Source: Acidimicrobiaceae bacterium
GTDB taxonomy: Bacteria > Actinomycetota > Acidimicrobiia > Acidimicrobiales > RAAP-2
Reading direction: 5' to 3'
DNA: 64,000 nt
Assembly: GCA_003151235.1 (NCBI GenBank)
Contig: PLWZ01000018.1
Span: 41,543-105,542, forward strand
Below are positions 44,885 through 54,197 of the stretch, piece after piece; position 1 is the first letter of the stretch; the number at the start of each line of letters is the position of its first letter. Under the pieces are notes generated by a model, which saw only the letters and a program-made list of their open reading frames with translations, did not search any database and was not told where the DNA came from. Position numbers and translations under genes: made by a program.

Positions 44885-45286
44885 ATGCCGAATTACCGGA
44901 TTGGCCAGGCGGCCGAGGTGCTGGGCGTCAGCCCCGACACCATGCGCAGATGGGCAGATGCTGGGCAGGTGAAGGTCGTCAGAACGGCCGGTGGACGCCG
45001 CTCCGTGGACGGTGCTGACTTGGCCCGCTTCGCGTTGGAGCTGGGAAAATGCGACGAACTAGGTCGGGTACGTACGCAGTCGGCACGGAACCGTTTCGCC
45101 GGCATCGTGACCCGGGTCGTTCGGGACACGGTCGCGGCTCAAGTCGATGTGCAGGTGGGCCCGTACCGATTCGTGTCGCTGATCACCCGGGAGGCCGCCG
45201 ACGAGTTGGATTTACAACCGGGTGTTCTGGCAGACGTCGTGATCAAGGCCACCAGTGTCGGTGTCGAAGTGACGAGACCCTCGTAG
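44885..45286 (+). CDS. MerR/excisionase-like HTH regulator with molybdate-binding TOBE domain
   Basis: A 133-residue protein. Residues 1-50 form a winged HTH of the excisionase type (YRIGQAAEVLGVSPDTMRRW, then AGGRRSVDGADLARF). Residues 65-133 form a TOBE/Mop domain (RNRFAGIVTRVVRDTVAAQV, ITREAADELDLQPG), which binds molybdate. It should regulate the transporter on the left, through the palindrome at 44360, or the cofactor genes on the right. The combination of a MerR-like HTH with one Mop domain differs from classical ModE. Confidence 0.85.
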   Translation: MPNYRIGQAAEVLGVSPDTMRRWADAGQVKVVRTAGGRRSVDGADLARFALELGKCDELGRVRTQSARNRFAGIVTRVVRDTVAAQVDVQVGPYRFVSLITREAADELDLQPGVLADVVIKATSVGVEVTRPS

Positions 45287-45417
45287 GGCTACGTCGTCGG
45301 CGGCCGAAGGCAAAAGCTAGCTCGGGGCTCCGGGCAGGCAAGTGCTCACCGACAGGCGGCTCGGAGATCAGCCTGCCTTCAGCGAGGAGCCTGATCCAGT
45401 CCCATTAGGGTGGGTAA

Positions 45418-45888
45418 GTGGACAAGGCCGACTGGATTGAGTTGACCGAAGGGCCGCTCCCGGTGGCCGAGGTTCTCGCCTGGGTCGTCCGACCCGGATG
45501 TGGTGCCGTTGATCTCTTTTGCGGGACGGTGCGGGACCACTCCGAGGACCGTCGGGGCGTGGAGATGCTCGAGTATGAGGCCTACGAGCCGTTCGTTGTA
45601 CCCAGCATGAAAGAGATAGCGCACGAGGCACGGCGTCGGTGGCCGGAGATTGGGCGCCTGGCCTTCTTGCACCGTATTGGCGTTTTGACGGTAGGCGAGA
45701 TCGCGGTTGCGGTCGCGGTTTCGACCCCGCATCGGGCTGAAGCGTTGGACGCCGTCCGGTGGTCGATCGACACGCTGAAGACGACCGTCCCGATCTGGAA
45801 GCGTGAGATCTGGAAGGACGGCGCCGATTGGGGACTGGGTGCCACCGAGCTGTCCGAACTGGGTGACGTGGGATTGAGCGGAACGTGA
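45418..45888 (+). CDS. moaE: Molybdopterin synthase catalytic subunit MoaE
   Basis: A 156-residue MoaE. It converts precursor cPMP to molybdopterin with sulfur from MoaD. Typical segments are GAVDLFCGTVRDHSEDRRG, LEYEAYEPFVVPSM, AVAVSTPHRAEALDAVRW and the active-site KTTVPIWKREIW with catalytic lysines. The GTG start follows GGGTGGGTAA. Its stop overlaps the moaA start. Confidence 0.92.
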   Translation: MDKADWIELTEGPLPVAEVLAWVVRPGCGAVDLFCGTVRDHSEDRRGVEMLEYEAYEPFVVPSMKEIAHEARRRWPEIGRLAFLHRIGVLTVGEIAVAVAVSTPHRAEALDAVRWSIDTLKTTVPIWKREIWKDGADWGLGATELSELGDVGLSGT

Positions 45889-46952
45889 CCACCACCGCTT
45901 CGGTGCGGGTCTCGCTCCAACCCCGTCGGTCCCGCACGCAGGCCGAGCCAACCGCCAATAGCGGCAGCCTGGTGGACAGGTTCGGACGAGTGCACCGGGA
46001 CCTGCGAATCTCCATCACTGACCGCTGCAACCTCCGATGTGTCTACTGCATGCCCGAAGAGGGTGTCGCGTTTGCGCCGAGGAGCCAGATCCTGAGCTAT
46101 GAGGAGCTCGGCCGCGTCGCCCGAATCGCCCATGGCATCGGCGTAACAAGGGTTCGGATTACCGGTGGTGAGCCGCTCGTACGTCGAGGGCTCGAGTCGT
46201 TCGTGGCCACATTGGCAGAGATCGGCTTCGATGATCTCTCGATGACGACCAACGGGATCGGCCTTGCGCGCCGCGCCCAGGATCTCGCCAACGCCGGTCT
46301 CCATAGAGTCAACATCAGCTGTGATTCTCTCCGACCGGACCGTTTCCCCAAGATCAGGCGTTCCGGTGAACTGCCGCCGGTGTTGGCAGCCATGGACGCG
46401 GCCGAAAAGGCTGGGTTGCGCCCGATCAAGGTCAATGTCGTCGTTCTGGCGGGGATAAATGACGATGAGATCCTGGACTTCGCCGCGTTTGCTCGAGATA
46501 CCGGGCGCGTCGTTCGATTCATCGAGTACATGCCGTTAGACGGCGCCGGAAATTGGGACCGCTCGAGTGTCGTGCCGGCTGCAGAAATCCTCGAGACCAT
46601 CGGCAAACGTTGGGCGCTTGAGCCGGTAGTTCCCTCCGACAGTGACCCGTCTGCGCCGGCCACCCGCTACCGGTTCACCGACGGGATGGGCGAGATCGGT
46701 GTGATCCCCACCGTCACGGAACCGTTTTGCGGCACGTGCGATCGGCTGAGGATCACCGCCGATGGCGCTATCCGCAATTGCCTGTTCGCAAGCCAGGAAA
46801 CACCGCTTCGAGAGCTCCTGCGAAGTGGAGGATCAGACGATGACGTGGCGCGGAGCTTGCGTCGAGCGGTGTACGCCAAGCTACCGGGCCACGGGATCAA
46901 CGACCCCGGTTTCCTCCGTCCGGCCAGGTCGATGTCGATGATCGGCGGCTGA
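45885..46952 (+). CDS. moaA: GTP 3',8-cyclase MoaA
   Basis: A 355-residue radical SAM enzyme that starts molybdopterin synthesis from GTP. The N-terminal cluster motif is CNLRCVYC (Cys48, Cys52, Cys55), and the C-terminal cluster is in PFCGTCDRLRITADGAIRNC. It ends with the Gly-Gly tail (SMIGG) needed for catalysis. The GTG start lies inside the moaE stop, implying coupled translation. Confidence 0.94.
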   Translation: MTTTASVRVSLQPRRSRTQAEPTANSGSLVDRFGRVHRDLRISITDRCNLRCVYCMPEEGVAFAPRSQILSYEELGRVARIAHGIGVTRVRITGGEPLVRRGLESFVATLAEIGFDDLSMTTNGIGLARRAQDLANAGLHRVNISCDSLRPDRFPKIRRSGELPPVLAAMDAAEKAGLRPIKVNVVVLAGINDDEILDFAAFARDTGRVVRFIEYMPLDGAGNWDRSSVVPAAEILETIGKRWALEPVVPSDSDPSAPATRYRFTDGMGEIGVIPTVTEPFCGTCDRLRITADGAIRNCLFASQETPLRELLRSGGSDDDVARSLRRAVYAKLPGHGINDPGFLRPARSMSMIGG

Positions 46953-46953
46953 A

Positions 46954-47190
46954 GTGGCGACGGTGCTGTTCTTCGGTCCGGCCCGCGATGCTGCCGGGGC
47001 GCGCTCCGCAATCGTCGAGGGCACGTGTGTGGGAGAGGTGGTGGCGGCGACTGTAACCAGGTTTGGCGAGCAGTTCGCCCAGTTGTTGCCAACATGTCGC
47101 GTCTGGCTGAATGGCGACCCGGCGACACCTGATGCACCCGTGGGCATCGAAGACGAGATCGCCGTGCTCCCGCCGGTCTCGGGCGGCTAA
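46954..47190 (+). CDS. moaD: Molybdopterin synthase sulfur-carrier subunit MoaD
   Basis: A 78-residue ubiquitin-like protein starting at a GTG one base after the moaA stop. It ends with VLPPVSGG, the Gly-Gly end that is activated to a thiocarboxylate. It works with the moaE product. The gene is convergent with the mog gene, and the stops overlap. Confidence 0.9.
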   Translation: MATVLFFGPARDAAGARSAIVEGTCVGEVVAATVTRFGEQFAQLLPTCRVWLNGDPATPDAPVGIEDEIAVLPPVSGG

Positions 47191-47672
47191 TCCGCCAAGG
47201 GGTGCGGGTCATGCGCTCCGGTCAAGAGGCCGAGCGCGTGGGGCAGCACGTCGAGCACCGCCCGGACGCACTCGACGGCGCCATTGGGTGACCCCGGCAC
47301 ATTCAGGACAAGGCAATTGCCGATTGTGCCGGCGGTGCCGCGGGTCAAGCGTCCGAGGGGACTGGCGGCCCGCATCGCTTCGGCGAGTCCGGGGGCGCCA
47401 CGCTCGATCACGAGCATCGTGGCCTCGGGGGTGATGTCCCGGGGAGCGAACCCGGTGCCGCCAGTCGTCACGACCAGTCCCGAGAACTTCGAGGCGAGCG
47501 CGCGTAGGGCCGTGGACACCAGGTCGATCTCGTCAGGACACACGGCGCGCTCGACGACCTCGAAGCCGTTGCCCGATAGGAGTTCAGCCAGCGCCGCGCC
47601 GGAACGGTCTTCACGGGTTCCCGAAACCACGCCATCTGACACGGTGAGGACCTTGGCCTCGTTCTTTGTCAA
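47187..47672 (-). CDS. mog: Molybdopterin adenylyltransferase (MogA/MoaB family)
   Basis: A 161-residue protein that adenylates molybdopterin before metal insertion. Family motifs are VLTVSDGVVSGTREDRSGAA, the substrate-binding VVTTGGTGFAPRDITPEAT and LNVPGSPNGAVECVRAVLD. The start overlaps the moaC stop by four bases. MogA and MoaB are hard to tell apart by sequence. Confidence 0.9.
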   Translation of the reverse strand: MTKNEAKVLTVSDGVVSGTREDRSGAALAELLSGNGFEVVERAVCPDEIDLVSTALRALASKFSGLVVTTGGTGFAPRDITPEATMLVIERGAPGLAEAMRAASPLGRLTRGTAGTIGNCLVLNVPGSPNGAVECVRAVLDVLPHALGLLTGAHDPHPLAD

Positions 47673-48166
47673 TCCAATGCTGCCTCGTGTGTCTCAGGGC
47701 CGCGACTCCAGGTTCCGGATCTGCCGCCCCGCTTCTCCCACACCGCCAGGTCGTTGATCGCCGCCAAGGGGTAGAGCGTGCGGCAGCTATCCCAGATGGT
47801 GAGGGCCGCAGCGGCGCATGCCATGAGGGCCTCCATCTCGACACCGGTGCGACCGAACGTCTCGACCCGCGCCTCGATCTCAATGCGATCGGTACAGACC
47901 ACGAATTCGACGATGACGTCACCGATGAGCAGCGGGTGGCAAAGCGGGATGAGATCCGAGGTCCGCTTCGCGGCCAGGATCCCCATGATCCGGGCCGACG
48001 CTAGGGGGTCGGGCTCCTGGCTCTGCGTCAACGACGCAATGGCAGCCGGAGATAAAGAAACCGTGCATCGTGCGATGGCATCACGCTGAGTCTGATCTTT
48101 CTGGGTCACGTTCACCATTCGTGCGTGACCGTGCGCGTCGATGTGGGTGAGATTATCCACCGTCAT
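47669..48166 (-). CDS. moaC: Cyclic pyranopterin monophosphate synthase MoaC
   Basis: A 165-residue MoaC from ATG 48166. Typical segments are ARMVNVTQKDQTQRDAIA, AKRTSDLIPLCHPLLIGD and GVEMEALMACAAAALTIWD. It converts the MoaA product to cPMP. No strong ribosome site is seen, so a GTG 12 bases upstream could also be used. It follows moeA on the same strand by 34 bases. Confidence 0.92.
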   Translation of the reverse strand: MTVDNLTHIDAHGHARMVNVTQKDQTQRDAIARCTVSLSPAAIASLTQSQEPDPLASARIMGILAAKRTSDLIPLCHPLLIGDVIVEFVVCTDRIEIEARVETFGRTGVEMEALMACAAAALTIWDSCRTLYPLAAINDLAVWEKRGGRSGTWSRGPETHEAALD

Positions 48167-48200
48167 TGTCTGAATCCCACGGCAACCTCTTCTTGACGGA

Positions 48201-49439
48201 TCAGGATGTGATCGATCGGAGGCGGTCTGTGTCCAAGAGAAGCACCTCGATATTGTCTCCGGATCTGGCCCCTGACCCGTCGGGGAGGATGGCCAAGGCG
48301 TTGGCTTCGGCCATCGCGAGGAGTTGGTGCGAGTCCTGCCCACCTGAGGGATGCACGTGAAGGAGACCTGCCGCGTCCACCTCGGCCACAACCCTGATGA
48401 GGTGCGTCTTTCCATCGGGTTCTCGGGAAAGTTCGACGTCGGTCACGGCTGAGAGGGTGGGTTGGAACACCTCTGTGTGGCCGCCCATTCGCCTCAAGGC
48501 TGGGCGGGCAAACAACTGGAACGCCACCATCGACGACACCGGGTTGCCCGGAAGGCCGAAGACCGGGAAACGTCCGTCGATCATCGCGAAGGCGAGCGGC
48601 TTCGCCGGCCTGATTGCCACCTGCATCCAGTGCATCGACTGGCCGCACATCTCGCGCAGAACGATCCGCACGATGTCGAGGTCGCCGACACTCACCCCAC
48701 CGCTCGTGATCAGCGCGTCACAGTGCTCGGCGGCATCCTCGATTACCTTGCGGAGCACCGCCGGGTCGTCGGGGACGATGCCGAGGTCGATCGTCGTGTA
48801 GCCGGCGTCCTCCACAAGCGCGACCAGCATGGGACGGTTGCCGTCGCGAATCATCCCCCTGCGCAGCGGCGTCGAACCCTCCGTCAATTCGTCCCCCGTC
48901 GACAGGACTCCGACGGTCGGCGGCCGATGCACCCGTACCGAGTCGAGACCGAGACGAGCAAGGACCCCGAGGTGCGCAGGTGTCAGTTGGGTGCCGGCCG
49001 CTACGACTTTGCCACCAGCCACGATGTCGCTGCCGGGCAGACGCACTGAAGTACCGGTCGGCACGGGCTGCTCGATGATCACCCATTGTCCGTCCGATTC
49101 GGTCCTTGTCCGCTCGACCATGCACACGGCGTCCGCTCCGTCGGGGAGCACCGCGCCGGTCATAATCCGCACCGCCTGGCCGGGGCCAACGCTGACCGGG
49201 CGCCCATCCCCGGCCACCACGGAGTCGACCACTCTCAGGCGAGCCGGAGCCTCGGCCACGTCGCCCGAGCGAACGGCAAAGCCGTCCATTGCCGAGTTGG
49301 AGAACGGGGGGACGTCCTCTTGGGCGACGATCGGTTCCGCGGTGACACATCGGAGCGCCGCAGCGAGCGGCCGGGACTCAGGGTCCATGACTGGGCACGC
49401 CGAGACAATCAATTCCCGAGCCTCCCCGAGGGGGATCAC
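48201..49439 (-). CDS. moeA: Molybdopterin molybdenumtransferase MoeA
   Basis: A 412-residue MoeA from a GTG start. It inserts molybdate into adenylated molybdopterin. Hallmarks are PPFSNSAMDGFAVRSGDV, GAVLPDGADAVCMVE, GVLSTGDELTEG, ITSGGVSVGDLDIV and FGLPGNPVSSMVAFQLF. It begins a minus-strand group with moaC and mog and follows coxG by 18 bases. Confidence 0.94.
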   Translation of the reverse strand: MIPLGEARELIVSACPVMDPESRPLAAALRCVTAEPIVAQEDVPPFSNSAMDGFAVRSGDVAEAPARLRVVDSVVAGDGRPVSVGPGQAVRIMTGAVLPDGADAVCMVERTRTESDGQWVIIEQPVPTGTSVRLPGSDIVAGGKVVAAGTQLTPAHLGVLARLGLDSVRVHRPPTVGVLSTGDELTEGSTPLRRGMIRDGNRPMLVALVEDAGYTTIDLGIVPDDPAVLRKVIEDAAEHCDALITSGGVSVGDLDIVRIVLREMCGQSMHWMQVAIRPAKPLAFAMIDGRFPVFGLPGNPVSSMVAFQLFARPALRRMGGHTEVFQPTLSAVTDVELSREPDGKTHLIRVVAEVDAAGLLHVHPSGGQDSHQLLAMAEANALAILPDGSGARSGDNIEVLLLDTDRLRSITS

Positions 49440-49457
49440 CCGCTCAGCACCCCCGGC

Positions 49458-50135
49458 TCAATGGCGGCGGCGTAGCCGGCGGACGACCGTGAACAGCACG
49501 AATACCAGCACCAGAGGAAGGACTCGCTTGAGCACAGAGGGACCGGCCGCGTCGAGCAGATCGACCGGCGCGGCGGCTGGAGAGTCAATGGCGCGCCGTG
49601 TCGGCTCGGTTCCTACGGTGGTCGCCCCAGAGGAGCCTGAGGGTCCCGACGGGGTTGGGGCGGCTTCACCAGCATCAGTCGAAGCCGCGGGACCGGTCAG
49701 GACGTTCGCTTCGAGCTCGCGCACGAACTGGTCAAGTATTTTGCCGCTGACCTCACCCAAAGCCCCGCGTCCGAATTGCGCGACCTTGCCGGAGATGTCG
49801 AGGTCGGTTTCGATGTGGACCTCGGTCCCGCCTTCGCTCGCAGTCAGGGTCGCGGTAACGGTGGCCGAGGCCGCCCCCTGGCCGCGCGTTTCGCGCCCCT
49901 CGGCCCGCAGAACGGCCCGGTGTGCGATCGGGTCCAGATCGACCATCTTCGCCGTTCCCTTGTACTGGGTGGTGATCGGACCCACCTTGACCCGCACCAC
50001 ACCGCGGTACTCGTCGCCATCAACTTCGACCAGTTGAGCTCCCGGCATGCAGGGAGCGATCCGTTCGAGGTCGGTCAGTACCCCCCACGCCTGTTCGATC
50101 GGTACCGAGACTTGAAAGTCATGGTTCAGCTCCAA
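49458..50135 (-). CDS. coxG: CoxG-like SRPBCC membrane-anchor protein
   Basis: A protein of about 225 residues. TTG 50135 is preferred because GGAGG lies eight bases before it and it gives the usual N-terminus (MELNHDFQVSVPIEQAWGVL). Residues 1-150 form the SRPBCC fold of CO dehydrogenase subunit G (ERIAPCMPGAQLVEV, EVSGKILDQFVRELEANV). A Pro/Ser/Ala linker leads to a C-terminal membrane helix (VLPLVLVFVLFTVV) and a basic tail. CoxG tethers the molybdenum hydroxylase to the membrane. It overlaps mocA by ten bases. Confidence 0.86.
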   Translation of the reverse strand: MELNHDFQVSVPIEQAWGVLTDLERIAPCMPGAQLVEVDGDEYRGVVRVKVGPITTQYKGTAKMVDLDPIAHRAVLRAEGRETRGQGAASATVTATLTASEGGTEVHIETDLDISGKVAQFGRGALGEVSGKILDQFVRELEANVLTGPAASTDAGEAAPTPSGPSGSSGATTVGTEPTRRAIDSPAAAPVDLLDAAGPSVLKRVLPLVLVFVLFTVVRRLRRRH

Positions 50136-50683
50136 CGCGCCAGATCCTCCACGGTGTCGATATCGATTGCCTGACCGACACACGATACCGCCTCGACCAG
50201 TTCGGGATTCCCAGTCATGACGACTCGTGCTCCCTGATCGCCTTCGAGCGGCAGCAACGGCCACACGGAGGCCGCAAGCCGGGTTGGCGGTCTGCGTTGA
50301 CCGTCGAAGGTCGCGACCGCGATGGGGCTCGAGGATGCGGCTACCGCCTTCCAGGCCTCGGGGGGAACGAGCGGCTGGTCGCCCAGTCCGATGACGACAG
50401 CGTCGAATCCGTCGTCACGAGCCCACCCTACCGCCGCCTGTATGGACGTGGCCTGGCCTTCACTCCAGCGACGGTTCTCGATCACCGTGACCTCGGTCGG
50501 GAGCACGCCGCTCAGGTCTACGGCGCCCGTAACAACGAGGGTCTCCTCGAAACCGGCGGCCAGGGCCTGTTCGACGGCCCAGACGACGAGCGGTCGTCCC
50601 CGGAAGTCCGTGAGGAGCTTGTGCTGACCGCCCGCGAACCGGCTGGCGGAGCCCGCGGCCAGGACAACTGCAGCGGTCCTCAC
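50126..50683 (-). CDS. mocA: Molybdenum cofactor cytidylyltransferase (MocA-like)
   Basis: A 185-residue nucleotidyltransferase from a GTG start. It opens with VVLAAGSASRFAGGQHKLL, the nucleotide-binding signature of MobA/MocA. The middle has VIGLGDQPLVPPEAW, which carries the metal-binding Asp. MocA adds CMP to the cofactor, giving the form used by xanthine-oxidase/CO-dehydrogenase family enzymes, which fits the hydroxylase subunits nearby. The start overlaps the xdhC stop by four bases. Confidence 0.87.
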   Translation of the reverse strand: MRTAAVVLAAGSASRFAGGQHKLLTDFRGRPLVVWAVEQALAAGFEETLVVTGAVDLSGVLPTEVTVIENRRWSEGQATSIQAAVGWARDDGFDAVVIGLGDQPLVPPEAWKAVAASSSPIAVATFDGQRRPPTRLAASVWPLLPLEGDQGARVVMTGNPELVEAVSCVGQAIDIDTVEDLARWS

Positions 50684-51483
50684 GATGCGCGCCCGTGATG
50701 ATGGATGGGGCCAGAACCTTCGCTGAGAGGGATCACCACGTCGGTCCCCGTCTGGCAGGAGATAATTTCAGCGCAAATCGACACTGCTGTCTCCTCGGGC
50801 GAGCGGGCGCCTATGTGGAGCCCGATGGGAGCGCGCACTCTGGCCAATTGATCGCCGGTCACCCCTGCCTCACGCAGCCTGACGTTGCGGCGCTCAGTCG
50901 TTTGCCGGGATCCCATGGCGCCGATGTACCCCACCTCGGTCGCGAGCGCGGTGACGATGGCCGGGACGTCGAACTTGGTGTCGTGTGTGAGCACACAGAC
51001 CGCGTCGCGTGCACCAAGCTCCGCAGCCACTCTGCTCAGATACCTGTCCGGCCAGTCGACAACCACCTCGTCGGCGTCGGGGAAGCGCTGAGCGGTCGCG
51101 AACACCGCTCGGGCGTCGCACACCACGACCCGATAGCCGAGCATCTTGGCTAGTGACGCGAGGGCGGCACTGAAGTCGACGGCACCCAAGATGATCATTT
51201 GGGGCGGCGGGCTGAACGACTCCACGAACACCGTCACCGCATCCTGGCCGATCTCCCCTTCCGGTCCGTAATGGCGGAGAGAGATCTGTCCCGAAGCAAG
51301 GTTACCGAGTGCATCGCGCCCGACAACCCCGTCCAGCCCAGGGTGGCCAAGCGACCCGATCGACTGGCCACCGCGACGGACCAACAGTTTGGCTCCGAGG
51401 CCGGTTGCCGCAGCGGTGTCCACGACCGTTGCCAACACAACCGGTTCGTTCCGTCGCAAACAGTCCCGGAGCACCTCGTACAA
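50680..51483 (-). CDS. XdhC-family molybdenum hydroxylase maturation factor
   Basis: About 267 residues from TTG 51483, five bases after AGGAGG; TTG 51510 is an alternative with a poorer site. The N-terminal XdhC domain is present (VVLATVVDTAAATGLGAKLLV), and the C-terminal Rossmann domain shows MIILGAVDFSAALASLAKM and YIGAMGSRQTTERRNVRLRE. XdhC proteins bind the cofactor, guide its sulfuration and insert it into the large subunit. The next gene upstream encodes a separate XdhC/CoxI N-terminal domain. Confidence 0.86.
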   Translation of the reverse strand: MYEVLRDCLRRNEPVVLATVVDTAAATGLGAKLLVRRGGQSIGSLGHPGLDGVVGRDALGNLASGQISLRHYGPEGEIGQDAVTVFVESFSPPPQMIILGAVDFSAALASLAKMLGYRVVVCDARAVFATAQRFPDADEVVVDWPDRYLSRVAAELGARDAVCVLTHDTKFDVPAIVTALATEVGYIGAMGSRQTTERRNVRLREAGVTGDQLARVRAPIGLHIGARSPEETAVSICAEIISCQTGTDVVIPLSEGSGPIHHHGRAS

Positions 51484-51522
51484 CGAGACCTCCTGTCGCT
51501 CAGACGACAAGGTTCACCCGTT

Positions 51523-51837
51523 CTACCAGTTCAACGGCTCGACAAAGAGCGAGATGGTGCCGCCGCACGTCAGTCCGACGGCGAACGCCTCATCGTCGGA
51601 ATACCCGAATGTGCACATGCGTGGCGACCCCGCCGCAAGAACCTCCAGGGCTTCGGTCACAACCGCGCCCTCCACGCAACCTCCTGACACCGAACCGGCA
51701 ACCTCGCCGTCCTCGCTCACGGCCATGGTGGCGCCGGGTCCTCGGGGTCCGGATCCCCGGACGTCGATGACCGTCGCCAGCGCGACTCTTCGCCCCTCGT
51801 TCCGCCAGCGCTCTATGTCGTCCAACACGTCCTTCAA
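51523..51837 (-). CDS. Small XdhC/CoxI-domain protein
   Basis: A 104-residue protein with only the N-terminal XdhC domain: RRVALATVIDVRGSGPRGPG, SGGCVEGAVVTEAL and the C-terminal GLTCGGTISLFVEPL with the conserved Cys. It probably works with the following XdhC protein in cofactor handling. The TTG start overlaps the stop of the VWA gene by four bases (TTGA), which supports the unusual start. Confidence 0.85.
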   Translation of the reverse strand: MKDVLDDIERWRNEGRRVALATVIDVRGSGPRGPGATMAVSEDGEVAGSVSGGCVEGAVVTEALEVLAAGSPRMCTFGYSDDEAFAVGLTCGGTISLFVEPLNW

Positions 51838-52967
51838 CTGATTGTCTCCTCTCGCATCAGGCTCAGCACCGCCAGCAGCGTTTGCATCGACGCAACGTTG
51901 TGACCGGGTAAGAACCGATCAATATGTGGGAGCGCCGCGGCCATCCCCTGAGTCAAAGGTTCGTAGCCCGGGGTTGCCTTGAGAGGGTTCACCCAGACGA
52001 TCTGGTGGGCGACGCGGTGCAGGCGCGCCATTTGGGATCCCAGTTCGTCGGGGTCACCTCGATCCCAGCCATCGGAGAGCACTACAACCTGGGATCCCCG
52101 CGCCATGCCCGTAACCCCGTAGCGATCGTTGAATTCGCGAAGCCCTGCTCCGAGCCGTGTTCCGCCGGACCAATCGCGCACGGCCGCCGACGCCGCAAGC
52201 ATGGCCGCATCGGGATCACGCGACGACAGTTGCCGGGTGAGCCGGGTCAACCTGGTGCCGAGCGCGAAGGCATCGACCCGAGTGCCTCCGGCGACCAAGA
52301 TGTGAGCAAATCGAAGGAGCGCCCGAGCGTAGGGCTCCATCGAACCGCTCACATCGCACACAAGTACAAGCCTGCGGACGCGGGGCACTCGACGCATCTG
52401 TTCCAAGTGACCGATCTCTCCGTCGCTGCGCATTGCGTGCCGGATTGTCGAACGGATGTCCGGTCGCTCGCCTCGACGGGCGGTGCGCCACCGATGCGAC
52501 GGCCTCGCGGCTTGGGTGATCGGCAGGGTTCGCATGGTCCCGATCGCCTCGGCGATCTCCTCGGTGGTGCAGTCCGCGAAGTTTTTGTCGCGTAAGACCT
52601 CGGCCCTGCTGTAGCGGAGCAAGCGATTTCCGCCCTCCTCCTCGGAACCCCCGTCGACCTCTTCCGGCAGCTGACGATCCGTGCTCGCGATCACATCGGT
52701 GGGTGGGTCCGACGCGTGGTCCCCAACCGACCAAAAGGAGGAGAACACCCGGTCGTACACCTCGATATCCTCCGGCCGGCGGATCAGGGTCGCCCGCCCG
52801 GCCCAGTACATCTGATTCGCCTCGCGCACACCGACCACCCCGAGCGCGCGGATGTAGGTGAGTGTGTCAGGCACAGACACGCTCAGCCCCTCTGATCGCA
52901 GAGTCCGGCAGAACATCACGACTGAGCGAGTCGGACTCGCGCGATCGAGTAGCTCGATATCAGCCAC
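51834..52967 (-). CDS. coxE: CoxE-like VWA-domain protein
   Basis: About 377 residues from GTG 52967, which overlaps the stop of the MoxR gene. The VWA domain carries the metal-ion site DVSGS near residue 205, in VLVCDVSGSMEPYARALLRF, and VVLSDGWDRGDPDELGSQM later. CoxE pairs with a MoxR-type ATPase (CoxD) to help mature the Mo-Cu or Mo active site of CO-dehydrogenase-family enzymes. The N-terminal 130 residues are the CoxE-specific helical part (FCRTLRSEGLSVSVPDT). Confidence 0.86.
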   Translation of the reverse strand: MADIELLDRASPTRSVVMFCRTLRSEGLSVSVPDTLTYIRALGVVGVREANQMYWAGRATLIRRPEDIEVYDRVFSSFWSVGDHASDPPTDVIASTDRQLPEEVDGGSEEEGGNRLLRYSRAEVLRDKNFADCTTEEIAEAIGTMRTLPITQAARPSHRWRTARRGERPDIRSTIRHAMRSDGEIGHLEQMRRVPRVRRLVLVCDVSGSMEPYARALLRFAHILVAGGTRVDAFALGTRLTRLTRQLSSRDPDAAMLAASAAVRDWSGGTRLGAGLREFNDRYGVTGMARGSQVVVLSDGWDRGDPDELGSQMARLHRVAHQIVWVNPLKATPGYEPLTQGMAAALPHIDRFLPGHNVASMQTLLAVLSLMREETIS

Positions 52968-53913
52968 GGGAGATCGCGTTCTCGACGATCGCAGCGAGCT
53001 CCGGCCGTGCTCGGTCTGCGTCCTCTCGGTACTTGAGCACCGCTCCCAGCGTGCGCGACGCGCTCGGTTCGTCGAGCGAATTGCGACCGAGGGCATGCAA
53101 AGCCCGGGCCCAGTCGATGGCCTCTGCCACTCCGGGTGACTTGTAGAGACCCATTGATCGAAGGGCCTGGACCGCGCTCGTGACCTGGCTTGCCAGCTGG
53201 TGACCCGCCTCTGGGGCCCGAGACAAGACGATGGCGACCTCTCGATCGAAGTCTGGGTGCTCTACCCAGTGATACAAGGCGCGACGTTTCAGCGCATCAT
53301 GGACATCGCGGGTCCGGTTCGACGTGAGGATGACGACCGGGACGACCTCGGCTCGGAAAGTCCCGATTTCGGGAACCGTCACCGAGAAGTTGGCCAGGAT
53401 CTCGAGAAGGAACGCCTCGAATTCGTCGTCGGCGCGGTCGATCTCGTCAATCAGAAGCACCGGCGGTGCCGATCCCACCGCGCCGCTTCCAGCGATTGCC
53501 TGAAGAAGCGGGCGACGGATCAAGAATCGTTCAGAGAAGAGCTCGTCCTCGCCTATCGGAGGGGAATCGGACCGCCGGTCGTGAGCCCGGAGGTAGAGAA
53601 GTTGGCGCTGGTAGTCCCATTCGTAGATCGCCTGATGGGCGTCGATGCCCTCGTAGCACTGGAGCCGGAGCAGGTCAGAGCCGAACGAGCGGGCGAGCAC
53701 ATTCGCCACCTCCGTCTTCCCGACGCCCGGCTCACCCTCGAGGAACAATGGCCGCCGGAGTTCGATGGCCAGGAAGATGGCTGTCGACAACCCCTCGCCG
53801 GGGAGGTACCCCTCGGCGATAAGAGCCCGCTCGACGTCGTCTGGAGACGCCGGTGGAGCCCATGACGGGCTGAAATCACCGCGCTCGGTCGAGTTTCGGC
53901 CCGGGTTCGTCAC
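52960..53913 (-). CDS. MoxR-family AAA+ ATPase (CoxD-like)
   Basis: About 317 residues from GTG 53913. Walker A is EGEPGVGKTEVANVLARS, Walker B is VLLIDEIDRADDEFEAFLLE and the sensor is VILTSNRTRDVHDALKRR. There is no ribosome site; TACGCT lies six bases before the GTG, so a leaderless message is possible. It acts with the VWA protein as an ATP-driven chaperone for the hydroxylase. It is divergent from the hydroxylase subunit genes. Confidence 0.87.
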   Translation of the reverse strand: MTNPGRNSTERGDFSPSWAPPASPDDVERALIAEGYLPGEGLSTAIFLAIELRRPLFLEGEPGVGKTEVANVLARSFGSDLLRLQCYEGIDAHQAIYEWDYQRQLLYLRAHDRRSDSPPIGEDELFSERFLIRRPLLQAIAGSGAVGSAPPVLLIDEIDRADDEFEAFLLEILANFSVTVPEIGTFRAEVVPVVILTSNRTRDVHDALKRRALYHWVEHPDFDREVAIVLSRAPEAGHQLASQVTSAVQALRSMGLYKSPGVAEAIDWARALHALGRNSLDEPSASRTLGAVLKYREDADRARPELAAIVENAISRG

Positions 53914-54197
53914 ACCCAAAGCGTAGTGGCGCCCGGTGAATCGCCCCGACGAGGTAGCCGGCACGAATGCCACGTCGACTCGCACCGAGCGGCTCGAGAG
54001 CAACAAGAAACGAGCCACCCGGAAAGGAAGCCACTGGAACGGGCGGACGGCCCGAACAGGGGTGGGGGAGCCGGTGCGCGGCGAGCCGCCTCGACGTCGC
54101 CGGATCCACGAAGAGGTAGCGAAGGGGCGTGGGGGAGCGGCTGCCACTACGATCCCGACCAACACCGACCGTTCACTCCAGGAGCTCGGGAGACCAA

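Noticed and set aside
44349..45417. A Moco-sensing riboswitch before the transporter or moaE genes.
   Set aside because: The only clear structure is a DNA-like palindrome at 44360. I could not build the multi-helix Moco RNA fold there or upstream of moaE.
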